From NCBI RefSeq assembly GCF_004014715.1, contig NZ_CP034835.1:4030001-4094000 (forward strand): a stretch of 64,000 bases of DNA, read 5' to 3'. The position numbers and the translations under genes were made by a program. How positions within the stretch are numbered: the stretch's first letter is position 1; each line of letters opens with the position of its first letter. Of the stretch, positions 1-9,599 are shown in pieces. Origin of the DNA: Pseudoalteromonas sp. R3. GTDB taxonomy: Bacteria > Pseudomonadota > Gammaproteobacteria > Enterobacterales > Alteromonadaceae. Under the pieces are notes generated by a model, which made no database searches, was not told the origin of the DNA, and saw only the letters and a list, made by a program, of their open reading frames with translations.

Positions 1-70
1 GTAAGCAAGTCAACACCACGTTGACAACCAACAATAACGAACTCAACTTCCACACTAAGGAACAAAGACA

Positions 71-781
71 ATGAATAAATTTCTGACTCTGGTAGCAACC
101 ACCGCACTGACTTTTGGTACAACCAACGCAATGGCGCAGGATGATGACTGGCAGGACCATGAGATGGCTTACCAGCAAGAACAAGATGCGCCGCCATTTA
201 ACATTAAGCGCATTCTCAGAAATAAAACCTTTTTACGCAGCCTTAATAAACAACATGCATATTTTGAGGGCAGCCAGATAGTACGACGTTTTTTCCTGTG
301 CATTCCGGAAGCCTCTAACTTTAAGGAGGATTATGTCCGGGTTGATGAAGTCAAAGCCTGCTTTAATGACATTGTCAGCCCGGCGATTGAGCTGGATCTC
401 AATGGCAGTCTGTCCACCGGGATTGATTCCACCATACAGATCGCAACAGAAGGTCTGGCACAGCTGAGACAAAATGCGTCTTTTTCGCCCACTTCTTTCT
501 ATATTAGCCATTATGAAGAGGGTAACCGCCCGGGTACTGGCAGAATGGAGTTAAACTTTAATGTGCTGGTTCATCAGGAAATTGTACAGTCCACGGATGT
601 TGAGTTGCCGTTTGAACCTCTGCTAGGGCCGCAGCTGTTCGTCAGCAATAACACCTTAGGCGTGATTGCCACTAAGCCGGGTGAGTGGAAGATTGATTTA
701 CTAAAAGTGCGTTCCATTTTCACTGAGCAACGCCCGGATATCAGTTACCAAAATCCATTCCCTAACTATCCGATCAACTAA
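71..781 (+). CDS. Secreted protein of unknown function
   Basis: A 236-residue protein with a clear Sec signal peptide: Lys near the start, a hydrophobic stretch, and a likely cleavage after Ala-Met-Ala at about residue 22. The mature part starts with an acidic Asp/Gln-rich stretch and then shows no motif I recognise. Two cysteines lie near residues 77 and 96 and could form a disulfide in the periplasm. An AAGGA ribosome-binding site stands about 10 bases before the ATG. The gene converges on the biosynthetic operon and shares its terminator. Its promoter must lie before the window or in the first 60 bases. Function unknown. Confidence 0.75.
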   Translation: MNKFLTLVATTALTFGTTNAMAQDDDWQDHEMAYQQEQDAPPFNIKRILRNKTFLRSLNKQHAYFEGSQIVRRFFLCIPEASNFKEDYVRVDEVKACFNDIVSPAIELDLNGSLSTGIDSTIQIATEGLAQLRQNASFSPTSFYISHYEEGNRPGTGRMELNFNVLVHQEIVQSTDVELPFEPLLGPQLFVSNNTLGVIATKPGEWKIDLLKVRSIFTEQRPDISYQNPFPNYPIN

Positions 782-838
782 TTGGGTGCGTCCGCGTCAT
801 CGCGGGTGAACTTCCATCTCCAATGTGGTCCCAAGCCC

Positions 839-865
839 AAAAGACTGGCCTCGCGCCAGTCTTTT
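839..865. terminator. Bidirectional intrinsic terminator
   Basis: An 11-bp stem (AAAAGACTGGC pairing with GCCAGTCTTTT) with a 5-base loop, rich in A on one side and T on the other, so it can work in both directions. It sits between the convergent secreted-protein gene and the aminotransferase operon. Confidence 0.85.
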
Positions 866-875
866 TATTTTTTGG

Positions 876-2219
876 TTACGCCGCTTTGACACCGGTAATT
901 TTATATAACCACTTTCTGGGCATAGTGAACTGACGTTTGATCAGCGCATTCATCAGCTTCAGGAATAGTTTTGGACGCTTACCTAAGGTCGCAAGCACCC
1001 CTTCCAACGCTGTGATACAACGCGTGATCTCATCATGAGACACTGTCAGTGGCGGATAAAATCGCAGTACCGGATGCGTTGCCTTTTCATTCATGGAGTG
1101 ACCCAGATGAATGTTGTGACGTCCCATCATCATAGTAATCGCCGTTTCAACTGCCGGACTGGCACACTTTAACCCGGTCATCAGGCCAACTCCGGGCACA
1201 TCTAATACCAGCTCTGGATATTTAGCCGCCACCCGGCGCATTTCGCTAAGCAGATACTCACCTTGCTTTTGCGCACGCGCCACCAATTGCTTCTGCTCGA
1301 TAAAATCCAGCGCTGCCAGAGCGGCGCTGCTGCTATAAGGGTGACCCCCGGCAGTCGCGAAGAAAGCCTCATCCACTTGGATGTCATTGCGCAGTCGCTT
1401 GTCCAGGCGCTCGGAGAAAACCGCAACAGCAATCGCCGCATGTCCACCGGTCAGACCTTTAGACAGGATCACGATATCCGGCTCCACCTGATCATAGTCA
1501 ATCCCAAACATTTTGCCGCAACGGCCAAACGCAGTCTGGATCTCATCCGCAACCAGGTAAGTACCATACTCCCGACACAGGCTTTCCACTTGTTTCAGAT
1601 AACCCAGCTGAGGCACCTGCAGGTAAGGCCCGCCAAGTATAGGCTCGATGAAAACGGCTGCGGCCTCTTGTGCAATGGCTTCACGCATTTGTGCAATGTC
1701 ACCAAAATCCACATACACGACGTTATCTGCCAGCTTACCAAATGGCAATCGATGACCACGCTGACCAAGAATATTCAGCGCCCCCAGAGTTTTACCATGG
1801 TAACTGTTACGGGCTACCACGATCCGGTCGCTGCTCGGGTGAGCCGTGATCACCGCACGCATAGACAATTCACTGGCCTCAGCACCTGAATTACAATAAT
1901 AGCTACGATTCAGGTCGCCCGGCAGCATCTCTGCCAGACGCTCTGACAAACGTTGTGTTTGCAGGTCTTCAACCCCAACAGCACCAATTGATACTTGCTC
2001 CAGTTGCGCCGTCACCGCAGCCTGGATTTCAGGCTGGGTGTGACCGACGATGAATACACCGTAGCTACAGGCAAAGTCGAGGAACTCATTACCAAGATGA
2101 TCGCGGATCACTGTATTGTGTGCGGTTTGTTCCATAGTACGACGGCTCACTCGGTACAGGCTTGCAGCTGTCGGGTTCCAGTGTTGATCTAAAGTCTCTA
2201 CTGTTTGTTGCAGATCCAT
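876..2219 (-). CDS. Class III pyridoxal-phosphate aminotransferase, catalytically intact
   Basis: A 447-residue fold-type I aminotransferase of the acetylornithine/ornithine/4-aminobutyrate class. Visible motifs in order: NSGAEA (110-115, phosphate contact), YHGKTLGAL (140-148), EPILGG (192-197), DEIQTAFGRCG (225-235, with the Asp that contacts the pyridine nitrogen), and SKGLTGG with the Schiff-base lysine at about residue 254. The start overlaps the stop of the preceding aminotransferase-like gene in a TAATG arrangement, which suggests translational coupling. It is the last gene of a four-gene operon with a ligase and a dioxygenase. The substrate cannot be read from sequence; a primary-metabolism role is less likely in this setting. 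Confidence 0.85.
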   Translation of the reverse strand: MDLQQTVETLDQHWNPTAASLYRVSRRTMEQTAHNTVIRDHLGNEFLDFACSYGVFIVGHTQPEIQAAVTAQLEQVSIGAVGVEDLQTQRLSERLAEMLPGDLNRSYYCNSGAEASELSMRAVITAHPSSDRIVVARNSYHGKTLGALNILGQRGHRLPFGKLADNVVYVDFGDIAQMREAIAQEAAAVFIEPILGGPYLQVPQLGYLKQVESLCREYGTYLVADEIQTAFGRCGKMFGIDYDQVEPDIVILSKGLTGGHAAIAVAVFSERLDKRLRNDIQVDEAFFATAGGHPYSSSAALAALDFIEQKQLVARAQKQGEYLLSEMRRVAAKYPELVLDVPGVGLMTGLKCASPAVETAITMMMGRHNIHLGHSMNEKATHPVLRFYPPLTVSHDEITRCITALEGVLATLGKRPKLFLKLMNALIKRQFTMPRKWLYKITGVKAA

Positions 2220-3351
2220 TATGCTGCCTCCTTGACGTTAACTTGCTTGATGATTTTACTTAATGTGGCGCAGGCCTGTGCTAGTTCACTGTCACTGATC
2301 ATCAAAGGCGGAGTCAGATGTAGTTCTTGCCCCCGTGTAGCAACCAGTAACCCGGCTTCACTGAGCGCTTGCTTCATGGCATCCGCTTGTGCGGCGTTTT
2401 TCAGCGTCACATACACCAGACTCCCCGCCTGCTTGCAGCTTGCCTGTCCGTCTATGCTGCTCACCAATTGCGCACCAATCTGAGTTTGTCTGTTCGCAAT
2501 CCCCTGCGACTCCAACGCAAGTAGTGCCTGTAATGCCGCCACACAACTGGCCGGGTTTCCGCCAGTGGTGCTGCCATGCAGTGATGGGTTTTGCTTGCCG
2601 TAGACCAAATCATTCAGTGCCTTGTGTGTGACATATCCCCCACTGGCACACACCCTGCGTTCAGGGCACCACCAATGACCATCACATCAGGGACCACTGA
2701 AGTCAGTTCAGTCGCGAAATTGCGACCACAACGACCCATGCCCGTATTCACTTCATAGGCAATCATGGTGGCACCTGTACTCTTGGACAGGGTGCGCATG
2801 GTCATCAGGAATTCTTCGCTCAGCGGCAACAACTGCTGTTGCGTCAATACAGGTTCATAAACCACAGCAAGCGTTTGCGCGGTAATAGCGCTGGCTAACG
2901 CCTTACTGTCATTGGCTTCGACAAAGACAGGACGCAATGGCAGATAATCCAAAGACACGCCTGATTGTGAGAAATACTGGCCATAGCTCAGACAACCTAA
3001 ATGGCTCCCGGATACCACCACCACCTGATCGCGATCCGGGTTTGCACCGCGGGCCAGCTTCAGTGCCCCATCAAAAGACTCTTCTCCGGAGTTACAGATA
3101 TAGCTGACAGACAGCTCGCCTGGCATCAGCTGTGCAATTTTATCCACCAGACTTGCCAGTACTGGGGTGATCATTACTCGGTTTGACAATGGCATGGCCT
3201 CGACCTGGGCCTTAACCGCCGCGACAATCTCGCGCTGTCCATGACCAAAACCGCCACTGCGCAAGTCTATTGCTGTACTACCGTCATCAAATGTCAAAGT
3301 AGCGCCAGAGGCGCTTTGCAGCGTCCGGCTTGTTGTTTTTACTGTCATCAT
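2219..3351 (-). CDS. Class III aminotransferase-like protein lacking catalytic residues; single-base frameshift
   Basis: Two frames (3351-2614 and 2653-2219) are the front and back halves of one protein of about 377 residues. They rejoin if the run of five C at 2637-2641 had six. The fold is class III aminotransferase: NSGEES near 87-92 and, after the frameshift, HGSTTGGNPASC. The key residues have changed, however. The aspartate that should contact the cofactor nitrogen is Tyr (AYEVNTGMGRCG, residue 199), and the Schiff-base lysine is Gly (VIGGALNAG, residue 228). These changes lie upstream of the frameshift, so they are independent of it. It may be a non-catalytic partner of the intact aminotransferase whose start overlaps its stop. 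The frameshift itself may be a sequencing error. Confidence 0.75.
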
Positions 3352-3359
3352 TTGCTCCT

Positions 3360-4893
3360 TTATGCTGCGATATCAGCAAAGAAATCCTGGGCTATCTTGT
3401 CCCGCATCGGACGCCCGGTTACGGTAAAGTAGCGGCGTCTGAGTGACTCACTCAGATGTTGCACCCGCACTTGCTGGATCTGACAATATGTCGGCAGTCT
3501 CGAGGCCACCTGTGCCAGCGCAGTCTGGATCTGTGCTTCGTCCATTTCTTGGTTAGTAAACACCACACCTGAAATGCTTTCCTGTGCTTCACCGAACACC
3601 ACCACATCAGCCACATCATCCAGCTCTTTGTAGGTCGCCTCGACCCACTCCGGGCTGACATTACGGCCACTGGACAAAATGATGACATTCTTGATCCGAC
3701 CTTCGATATAGAGGTAGCCCTGTTCATCAAAATGAGCCAGGTCACCGGTATGCAAAAACCCTTCGTCGTTGAACTCGCATGCACTGATATCGCGATTAAG
3801 GTAGCCTGCGCACAGGCTGGGACTCTTGATAAGCAGTTCACCTTCTTCAATCCGCGCTTCAAGTCCGGGTAATAGCTTGCCAACACTGCCCAGTTTTTTT
3901 TCCGACACCAGTATTAATCGCCACCACCGATGAGTTTTCGCTCAGCCCGTAGCCTTCATCAACCTCCAGTCCATACGCTTGCAGGTCAATCAGCAGTTGT
4001 GCCGACACTTTTGCCCCACCAGTAACAACGTGTACCTGATTAGAGCCGAAGATATCCGCCACACTCATTTCACCACGCTGTAATATGCTGAGTGTCTCCT
4101 CAAGTAGCTTAGGAGGCAGGTAAAGGACATTGCAGTTGGCATAACGGACACTTTCCAGATATTCACCCGCCATACCGCTTTGCGTACTGAAAGGCCGGAT
4201 CCCCCTCGGTAGTAAAGTGCAGGAACCACCACTGCTAAAGGGCAGATAAATGGCCAGTACCTGCTCAATCAGCAGCGAAAACGGCACCATAGAATAGTAA
4301 TGCCAGGGACCCAGATGTTGATATACCTGCGCCAGCGTCTCTATCAGACCACCCAGTCCGGCATCACGGATCAACACGCCTTTTGGCGCTGACGTTGTAC
4401 CTGAGGTATGAATGATTTTAATCACATCCTGCTGTTGTAGCCGGGAAAGCAACTCCGCATTAGGTGCTTTTTCAGTGGCTTTGATTAGGGTGCCATCAGA
4501 GAAGATCACGCCAACCTGAGGGGCTGCGGCCATGATCCGTTTTGCCACCTGAAAATCATCCACAAAGCAGTAGCCAACCGGCTCAAGCAAATGCGCAATT
4601 TGCTCGTCACTGAACTCAGTTGGAATGGGAACACTGATTGTTTTGCTCACAATGCAGTGGGTATCCAGCAGAATCCAGTTCGCACTCGGATCTATCGCTA
4701 TCGCGACAAGATGCTGATCGATGTCTGCTACTTGTGCGGTTAGTCTGGTGTTAAGCTGTGCCAGTGCATGACGAAAATCCTGCATCGTCAGCTGTTGTGC
4801 ACTGCCACACTGCTTAACAACAACCTGCTGCGCCTCTGTATTTTGAAGAAATTGTCCGACGATCTCGGTTAATTTAGCCTGTTTCATGTCCAC
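3360..4893 (-). CDS. AMP-forming acyl/aryl acid ligase (ANL superfamily); single-base frameshift
   Basis: Two frames (4893-3859 and 3908-3360) together give an ANL adenylating enzyme of about 510 residues. The N-terminal part has the ATP-binding motif TSGTTSAPKG (about 163-172) and GYGLSE (A5). The C-terminal part has HTGDL (A7) and EGRIKNVIILSSGRNVSP (A8). The frame is lost in a run of eight T (3894-3901); seven would restore it and give GVGKKLGSVGKLLPG. Near the end the A10 region reads VTGRPMRDKI, so the usual catalytic lysine appears to be Arg, although alignment there is uncertain. It begins 2 bases after the dioxygenase stop. It presumably activates a carboxylic acid for the pathway; no carrier protein gene is visible nearby. 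Confidence 0.75.
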
Positions 4894-4895
4894 TC

Positions 4896-5786
4896 CTATG
4901 CCACATAACTGAGCGCGTTGAATAATTCGCGATCGGTGTCGATAATTTCGCGACGACCATGCATCACTCGGGTGTTATCTAGCACCACGACATCATGATC
5001 CTGCCAGTCAATGTTTTTGGTATGCGCTTCAGTGACCTCATTAATGTGCTGCCAGACAGCCTCATCAATTTTCTGATCGTCCCCAAAGGTGATCTTAGGT
5101 GGTTCGTAGTTATAGGAAGGACCCAGTAAACTGTTGGCAAACCCTTTAACCTGACTGAACTTAGACTGGCGAATTGCGGGCACAACCAACTCTGAGTACA
5201 CCACTCCCTCTTCAAGCAAGGTAAAAGTCTGACCCGGATTATGTGCAGCCAGTTGTTGTAAGTGCTCAAAGGTCACTTGCTCGATACGCTCCAGGCCATC
5301 CACTTCATTGAGCGTATACTTTTTCCATAATGCTTCAGGTAAGTGACGTGCATACTTGATTTGTCGCTCAGTAAAGTCTTGGTTGTAGGCAGGATCCAAG
5401 TCATCCAGCACGCTATAGCCATCGCAATAGGTTGTCTGAGAGCCTCGTTTCGCCGCTTTTTTACAGTAAAACCAGGCGAGATCCGGCAAGTTTGGTGCAT
5501 TACCATTTTCTAAGTGCAGTCCGACCGGATCGGTACCGGCATCGACCAGCTGTGCATTATCAGAAAAGTGCTTACGTGCAGGGTCCAGTGTCACTTTGTC
5601 GCTGGCGCGGGAAACCAAGGCTGAAAATGCATCCAGATTGGTATCAAAACCACGGAACAAAACCGCCCCATGTGCTTTCACCAATTCCAGTACATCTTTT
5701 CGTGTCAACGCATCCAGGCCCAGTGCAGCATTCGCCTCGACGATTTGGATTTCCCCTTTCTCCCGAGTTTTCAGTGTATATTTCAT
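4896..5786 (-). CDS. TauD/TfdA-family Fe(II)/2-oxoglutarate-dependent dioxygenase
   Basis: A 297-residue protein of the TauD/clavaminate synthase-like fold. The iron facial triad is visible as H91-x-E93 (GLHLENGN) and a distal His in TRVMHGRRE near residue 277. An HxE rather than HxD pair is typical of the clavaminate synthase/SyrP branch, which hydroxylates amino acid or carrier-bound substrates. I chose the ATG at 5786 because AAGGAG stands six bases before it; an upstream in-frame start at 5873 has no such site. It is the first gene of a four-gene minus-strand operon with ligase and aminotransferase genes. The substrate is unknown. Confidence 0.8.
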   Translation of the reverse strand: MKYTLKTREKGEIQIVEANAALGLDALTRKDVLELVKAHGAVLFRGFDTNLDAFSALVSRASDKVTLDPARKHFSDNAQLVDAGTDPVGLHLENGNAPNLPDLAWFYCKKAAKRGSQTTYCDGYSVLDDLDPAYNQDFTERQIKYARHLPEALWKKYTLNEVDGLERIEQVTFEHLQQLAAHNPGQTFTLLEEGVVYSELVVPAIRQSKFSQVKGFANSLLGPSYNYEPPKITFGDDQKIDEAVWQHINEVTEAHTKNIDWQDHDVVVLDNTRVMHGRREIIDTDRELFNALSYVA

Positions 5787-5943
5787 TACCATCTCCTTTT
5801 TGAATTCGATCGGAGATAGCCTAAGGGATTGCCTGACAGGCAATAACTGTCCAACTAAACAGGTAGGGCTCAAAGAGGTGAGAGTTCTAAACAGGTCAGT
5901 ATGAGTAAGAAAAGTAGGTAGAGTGACGAAATACAGGCAATAA

Positions 5944-5967
5944 AAAACCCGGCCGGAGCCGGGTTTT
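5944..5967. terminator. Intrinsic terminator after rpmG
   Basis: A ten-base stem (AAAACCCGGC/GCCGGGTTTT) with a four-base loop, 18 bases after the rpmG stop. It has an A-tract on one side and a T-tract on the other, so it can act in either direction. It isolates rpmBG from the dioxygenase operon. Confidence 0.85.
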
Positions 5968-5984
5968 TCGAATCTGAAAGCGAA

Positions 5985-6140
5985 TTACTTGATTTTCGCT
6001 TCTTTGAAGATCACATGCTTACGTACTTTAGGATCGTACTTTTTGATCTCCATTTTTTCAGGCATGTTACGCTTGTTCTTGTCGGTAGTGTAGAAATAAC
6101 CAGTACCAGCAGTAGAAACTAGACGGATCTTATCACGCAT
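5985..6140 (-). CDS. rpmG: 50S ribosomal protein L33
   Basis: A 51-residue basic protein, [18 protein letters not shown] at the start and [14 protein letters not shown] at the end, matching the bacterial L33 family. It lacks the zinc-ribbon cysteine pairs, so it is the zinc-independent (C-minus) form. It follows rpmB by 12 bases in the usual rpmB-rpmG order and sits in the large ribosomal subunit near the E site. Confidence 0.95.
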   Translation of the reverse strand: MRDKIRLVSTAGTGYFYTTDKNKRNMPEKMEIKKYDPKVRKHVIFKEAKIK

Positions 6141-6152
6141 GATTTAAGCTCC

Positions 6153-6389
6153 TTATACTTTTTCGCCGCGAGCACGGATATCAGTTAATACCGCGTCGAT
6201 GCCTTTTTTATCGATGATACGCATACCTTTAGTAGTAGTGCGTAGAGTAACAAAGCGCTTTTCGCTTTCAACCCAGAAACGGTGTGTTTGCAGGTTAGGT
6301 AGGAAACGACGCTTAGTTGCGTTGCGCGCGTGTGAACGGTTGTTACCAACAACCGGGCGCTTACCTGTAACTTGACAGACTTTAGACAT
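6153..6389 (-). CDS. rpmB: 50S ribosomal protein L28
   Basis: 78 residues with the L28 signature [17 protein letters not shown] at the start and an Arg-rich block ([10 protein letters not shown]). The length equals that of the E. coli protein. It is the first gene of the rpmB-rpmG operon and is transcribed from a good sigma-70 promoter upstream. Confidence 0.96.
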   Translation of the reverse strand: MSKVCQVTGKRPVVGNNRSHARNATKRRFLPNLQTHRFWVESEKRFVTLRTTTKGMRIIDKKGIDAVLTDIRARGEKV

Positions 6390-6476
6390 GTCTATATATC
6401 TCCAATAACTTCGCTCGAGCTTAATTTCCCCTTAGGCCTTCAAACTGTTTGCCCTGGGTAAAATCAAAGGGCGCTC

Positions 6477-6505
6477 TTTATACAGTATTTACAGGCAGAG
6501 TTCAA
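6477..6505 (-). promoter_or_regulatory. Sigma-70 promoter of rpmB-rpmG
   Basis: On the minus strand TTGAAC (6505-6500) is followed after exactly 17 bases by TATAAA (6482-6477). Transcription would start about 80 bases before the rpmB ATG. The rest of the 6390-6667 interval is AT-rich with no gene. Confidence 0.7.
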
Positions 6506-6667
6506 GGATCTGATGATATCCTAATCAGCTCATGGGTAAATTTGATAGCGGCCAATTATAATGATCCATAGCCGCTTAGGAAAGTAAAAACTGCATTTAA
6601 ATTAAACTATTTTTAATTTATGCTAGGAAAGCGGGGTGAAACCAGTCAGATAGGGCAAAATCAGGCT

Positions 6668-7342
6668 CTATAACAGCCCTCTTTGCGCAAATGAAAGGCA
6701 GCAACTGCCCGCCACTATCATGTGATCCAGTACCTGAATGTCAACCAGAGCCAACGCGCGCTGCAGCTTATTAGTGATCAACCTGTCTGCTTCGCTGGGT
6801 TCAGCAACACCTGATGGATGATTATGTGCGAAGATTAAAGCTGCCGCATTATATTTGAGCGCAGCTTTGACCACTTCTCTGGGATAGACACTGGCGGCAT
6901 TGATGGTCCCTGAAAATAAAATTTCATCGCGGATCAGGCGATTCTGATTATCTAAAAACAGCGCCATAAAGACTTCATGATGCAACCCCTTGAGCTGAAT
7001 TTTTAGGTAGTCACTGACCGCCTGAGGCGAGCCAAACTGCGCATCACGTACTACTTCCTCCAGCAAGTAGCGTCGACTTAGCTCAAGCACGGCCTGTAGC
7101 TGTACATACTTGGCTTCACCTACTCCTTTATATTCACAGAACTCACCCAATGTTACGTTCATCAGGTTGTGTAACGAGCCACTTTGTTCGATCAAAGACT
7201 GAGCCAACTCAATCGCATTCATGCCAGCCACGCCCGTGCGTAAAAATATAGCCAGCAATTCGGCATCACTCAGTGATCCCGCACCACACTTTAATAAACG
7301 CTCTCTTGGTCGCTGCGCTTTCGGTATTGCCATCAGTTGCAT
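6668..7342 (-). CDS. radC: RadC family JAB/MPN-domain protein
   Basis: 224 residues. The N-terminal third has the helix-hairpin-helix-like region (ERLLKCGAGSLSDAELLAIF, GVGEAKYVQLQA). The C-terminal half is a JAB1/MPN metalloprotease-like domain with the metal-binding motif FAHNHPSG followed by SEAD (consensus HxHx7SxxD). The historic link of RadC to DNA repair is weak and its activity is unsettled. Its position beside rpmBG and opposite coaBC is the usual gammaproteobacterial arrangement. Translation may begin at the third-codon Met (MAIPK). Confidence 0.92.
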   Translation of the reverse strand: MQLMAIPKAQRPRERLLKCGAGSLSDAELLAIFLRTGVAGMNAIELAQSLIEQSGSLHNLMNVTLGEFCEYKGVGEAKYVQLQAVLELSRRYLLEEVVRDAQFGSPQAVSDYLKIQLKGLHHEVFMALFLDNQNRLIRDEILFSGTINAASVYPREVVKAALKYNAAALIFAHNHPSGVAEPSEADRLITNKLQRALALVDIQVLDHMIVAGSCCLSFAQRGLL

Positions 7343-7396
7343 AATTCCTCCTTGTTAACCCGTCAATTTGCAAAACAGAGGGTGTAAATTGCCTGC

Positions 7397-7414
7397 CATC
7401 ACGTCACTGTGATG
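7397..7414. repeat. 18-bp inverted repeat in the radC-coaBC divergent region
   Basis: CATCAC, six bases, GTGATG: a perfect inverted repeat between two divergent start codons. It could be an operator. Its half-sites are the reverse of the CRP arrangement (TGTGA-N6-TCACA), so it is not a CRP site. Confidence 0.35.
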
Positions 7415-7502
7415 ATCTGAGTGTAGACGGACGGCAGAATAATTCAAAACCACAGGCGGGCTATGCTATCTTAGCGCTAGTTTCAATTTGCAGGGGCCGA
7501 GC

Positions 7503-8701
7503 ATGAGCCAAACACACAAGCGTATTCTTCTGGGGATCAGCGGCGGAATAGCCGCCTATAAATGTGCCGAACTGGTACGGCGGTTAAAAGATCAGGCATG
7601 TGAAGTCAGAGTCGTTATGACGGAGTCAGCCAAACAGTTTATTACCCCGCTGACTATGCAGGCTGTATCCGGCGAGCCTGTTGCAGATTCATTGCTCGAC
7701 CCGGCAGCGGAAGCGGCTATGGGTCATATTGAATTGGCCAAATGGGCTGATCTGGTATTAGTTGCCCCGGCTAGCAGCAATATCATCGCCAAGATGGCCA
7801 GCGGTATCGCCGATGACCTGTTAACCACCTTATTGCTGGCAACCCCCGCTAAAGTTGCCATTGCACCGGCTATGAATCAGCAAATGTACGCACATCTTGC
7901 AACCCAAAGTAACCTCGCCACACTGGCAAACAGAGGCGTTGCAGTATGGGGGCCAGGTCAGGGCGAACAGGCCTGTGGTGATGTAGGAAAGGGCCGCATG
8001 CTAGAGCCCAACGAACTCGTCTCCCTGGCACTCGATGCACTCACCCCGAAGCGCCGCTGCTGGCTGGTAAAACAGTCACCATCACCGCCGGGCCCACACG
8101 TGAAGCACTCGATCCGGTCCGTTACATCAGCAACCACAGCTCAGGTAAAATGGGCTATGCGTTGGCCGAAGCAGCACTGGCACTGGGTGCCAAAGTCAAC
8201 CTCATCTCAGGTCCGGTCACGCTCACTCCCCCTCAGGGTTGTAACGTCCACTCAGTAAGCAGTGCATTAGATATGCATCAAGCCGCAATGACATTGGCGC
8301 CGGGCTCAGATGTCTTTATTGGCTGCGCCGCGGTTGCAGACTATCGTGCCGCCGATATTGCTGAACAAAAAATCAAAAAGCAGGGCGACGAGATGACGCT
8401 GACGCTGGTGAAAAATCCCGATATTATCGCCGATGTAGCCGCGCTGACCGCACAGCGTCCCTATACCGTAGGCTTTGCAGCTGAAACTCAGGATGTTGCA
8501 CAATATGCACAAGGCAAATTGAAAAACAAAGGCTTAGATATGATCTGTGCCAATGATGTGAGCCAGGCTGGGATCGGTTTTAATGCCAATGACAATGCAC
8601 TTACCCTGTTCTGGGACAAGGAGCAACAATCTTTACCGCTGGCAAGCAAGTCAGAGTTAGCGCTTACTGTCGTTAAAGCAATTGCGGGTAAACTTAATTA
8701 A
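7503..8701 (+). CDS. coaBC: Bifunctional phosphopantothenoylcysteine decarboxylase / phosphopantothenate-cysteine ligase; single-base frameshift
   Basis: The first frame holds the CoaC flavoprotein half ([10 protein letters not shown] near 12-21, the APAMN motif). The second frame holds the CoaB ligase half ([30 protein letters not shown], then GFAAET). Adding one base near 8049-8050 (AA in CCCGAAGCGCC should be AAA) joins them into 399 residues, close to the E. coli length of 406. CoaBC makes 4'-phosphopantetheine for coenzyme A and is essential in most bacteria, so a sequencing deletion is much more likely than a real mutation. The start at 7503 gives [11 protein letters not shown]; no strong ribosome-binding site is seen. 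The dut gene that often follows is absent. Confidence 0.88.
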
Positions 8702-8857
8702 GTTCATGTTAAAAGACTGGAAAGAAGCTGAATAAAGCATTAACATGGCCAGATAATTGAGTACAGGGCCCATTGTACGGTCGTTCAGGTGTGCAAAACG
8801 ACTGTCTTTTCAAGGGCCCGCTCCTACTAAAATAACGATAATCATAAAGGAAATCTC

Positions 8858-9448
8858 ATGCCAGCGACTAAACGCAGTAATCGCAAAGAGCAAATACTTC
8901 AATCCCTTGCGCAGATGCTTGAAACCAGTCCCGGGCAGCGTATCACCACCGCCAAGTTGGCGACGGAAGTCGGTGTTTCTGAGGCTGCGTTATATCGTCA
9001 TTTCCCCAGCAAGGCCCGCATGTTTGAAGGGCTGATCGAGTTTATTGAGGATACCCTACTGTCTCGCATTAATTTGATCCTGGAAAATGAGAAAGAAACG
9101 CAAAGCCGTATATACAACATCCTGATGCTGTTACTCACCTTTTCCGAGAAAAACCCGGGCATAACCCGTATTCTTACTGGCGATGCGCTGCAGGGTGAAC
9201 AGGAACGATTGCGAGAGCGTGTACAGGGTTTGTTTGAAAAGCTTGAGACACAGTTCAAGCAAGTACTGCGGGAGCGCAAATTACGCGAAGGCAAAACCTT
9301 TGCAAGCGATGAAGCCGCTCTGGCGAACTTTTTCCTGGCTTATGTGGAAGGTAAAATGAACCAGTTTGTACGCAGTGATTTCAAAGCTAAACCCGCAGCA
9401 AACTTCAGCAGTCACTGGCAAGAGCTACAGCGTATCTGGCTGCCATAA
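8858..9448 (+). CDS. slmA: Nucleoid occlusion factor SlmA (TetR family)
   Basis: 196 residues, close to the E. coli SlmA length. The N-terminal TetR helix-turn-helix is clear ([20 protein letters not shown], about 30-49), and the C-terminal part matches SlmA (GALQ-like [28 protein letters not shown]). SlmA binds palindromic sites over the chromosome except the terminus and blocks FtsZ assembly over the nucleoid. It keeps its usual place downstream of coaBC. An AAAGGAAATCTC sequence precedes the ATG. Confidence 0.94.
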   Translation: MPATKRSNRKEQILQSLAQMLETSPGQRITTAKLATEVGVSEAALYRHFPSKARMFEGLIEFIEDTLLSRINLILENEKETQSRIYNILMLLLTFSEKNPGITRILTGDALQGEQERLRERVQGLFEKLETQFKQVLRERKLREGKTFASDEAALANFFLAYVEGKMNQFVRSDFKAKPAANFSSHWQELQRIWLP

Positions 9449-9599
9449 AGCGCGCCTGACGTTTTTAACTTGTGGTTTGTATGGCGGGCCTTGTCCGCCT
9501 GACTTTATCCAGTTTTTCCTCACACCCAACGCAGCACTGTTTTGTCTCCCAGATAAAAGTGTTACAAAGTTACAACTCCTATCGAACAAGAATCATATT

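Noticed and set aside
1263..1889. Plus-strand gene inside the class III aminotransferase
   Set aside because: It is an antisense shadow of a clear coding region, with no recognisable motif or start signal.
3894..3901. Programmed slippage in the ligase gene
   Set aside because: A run of eight T/A can support slippage, but seven other unrelated genes have similar breaks, including coaBC, so sequencing error is simpler. I see no stimulating hairpin or conserved slip site.
7397..7414. CRP-binding site between radC and coaBC
   Set aside because: The half-sites are in the opposite order (TCAC-N6-GTGA) to the TGTGA-N6-TCACA consensus.
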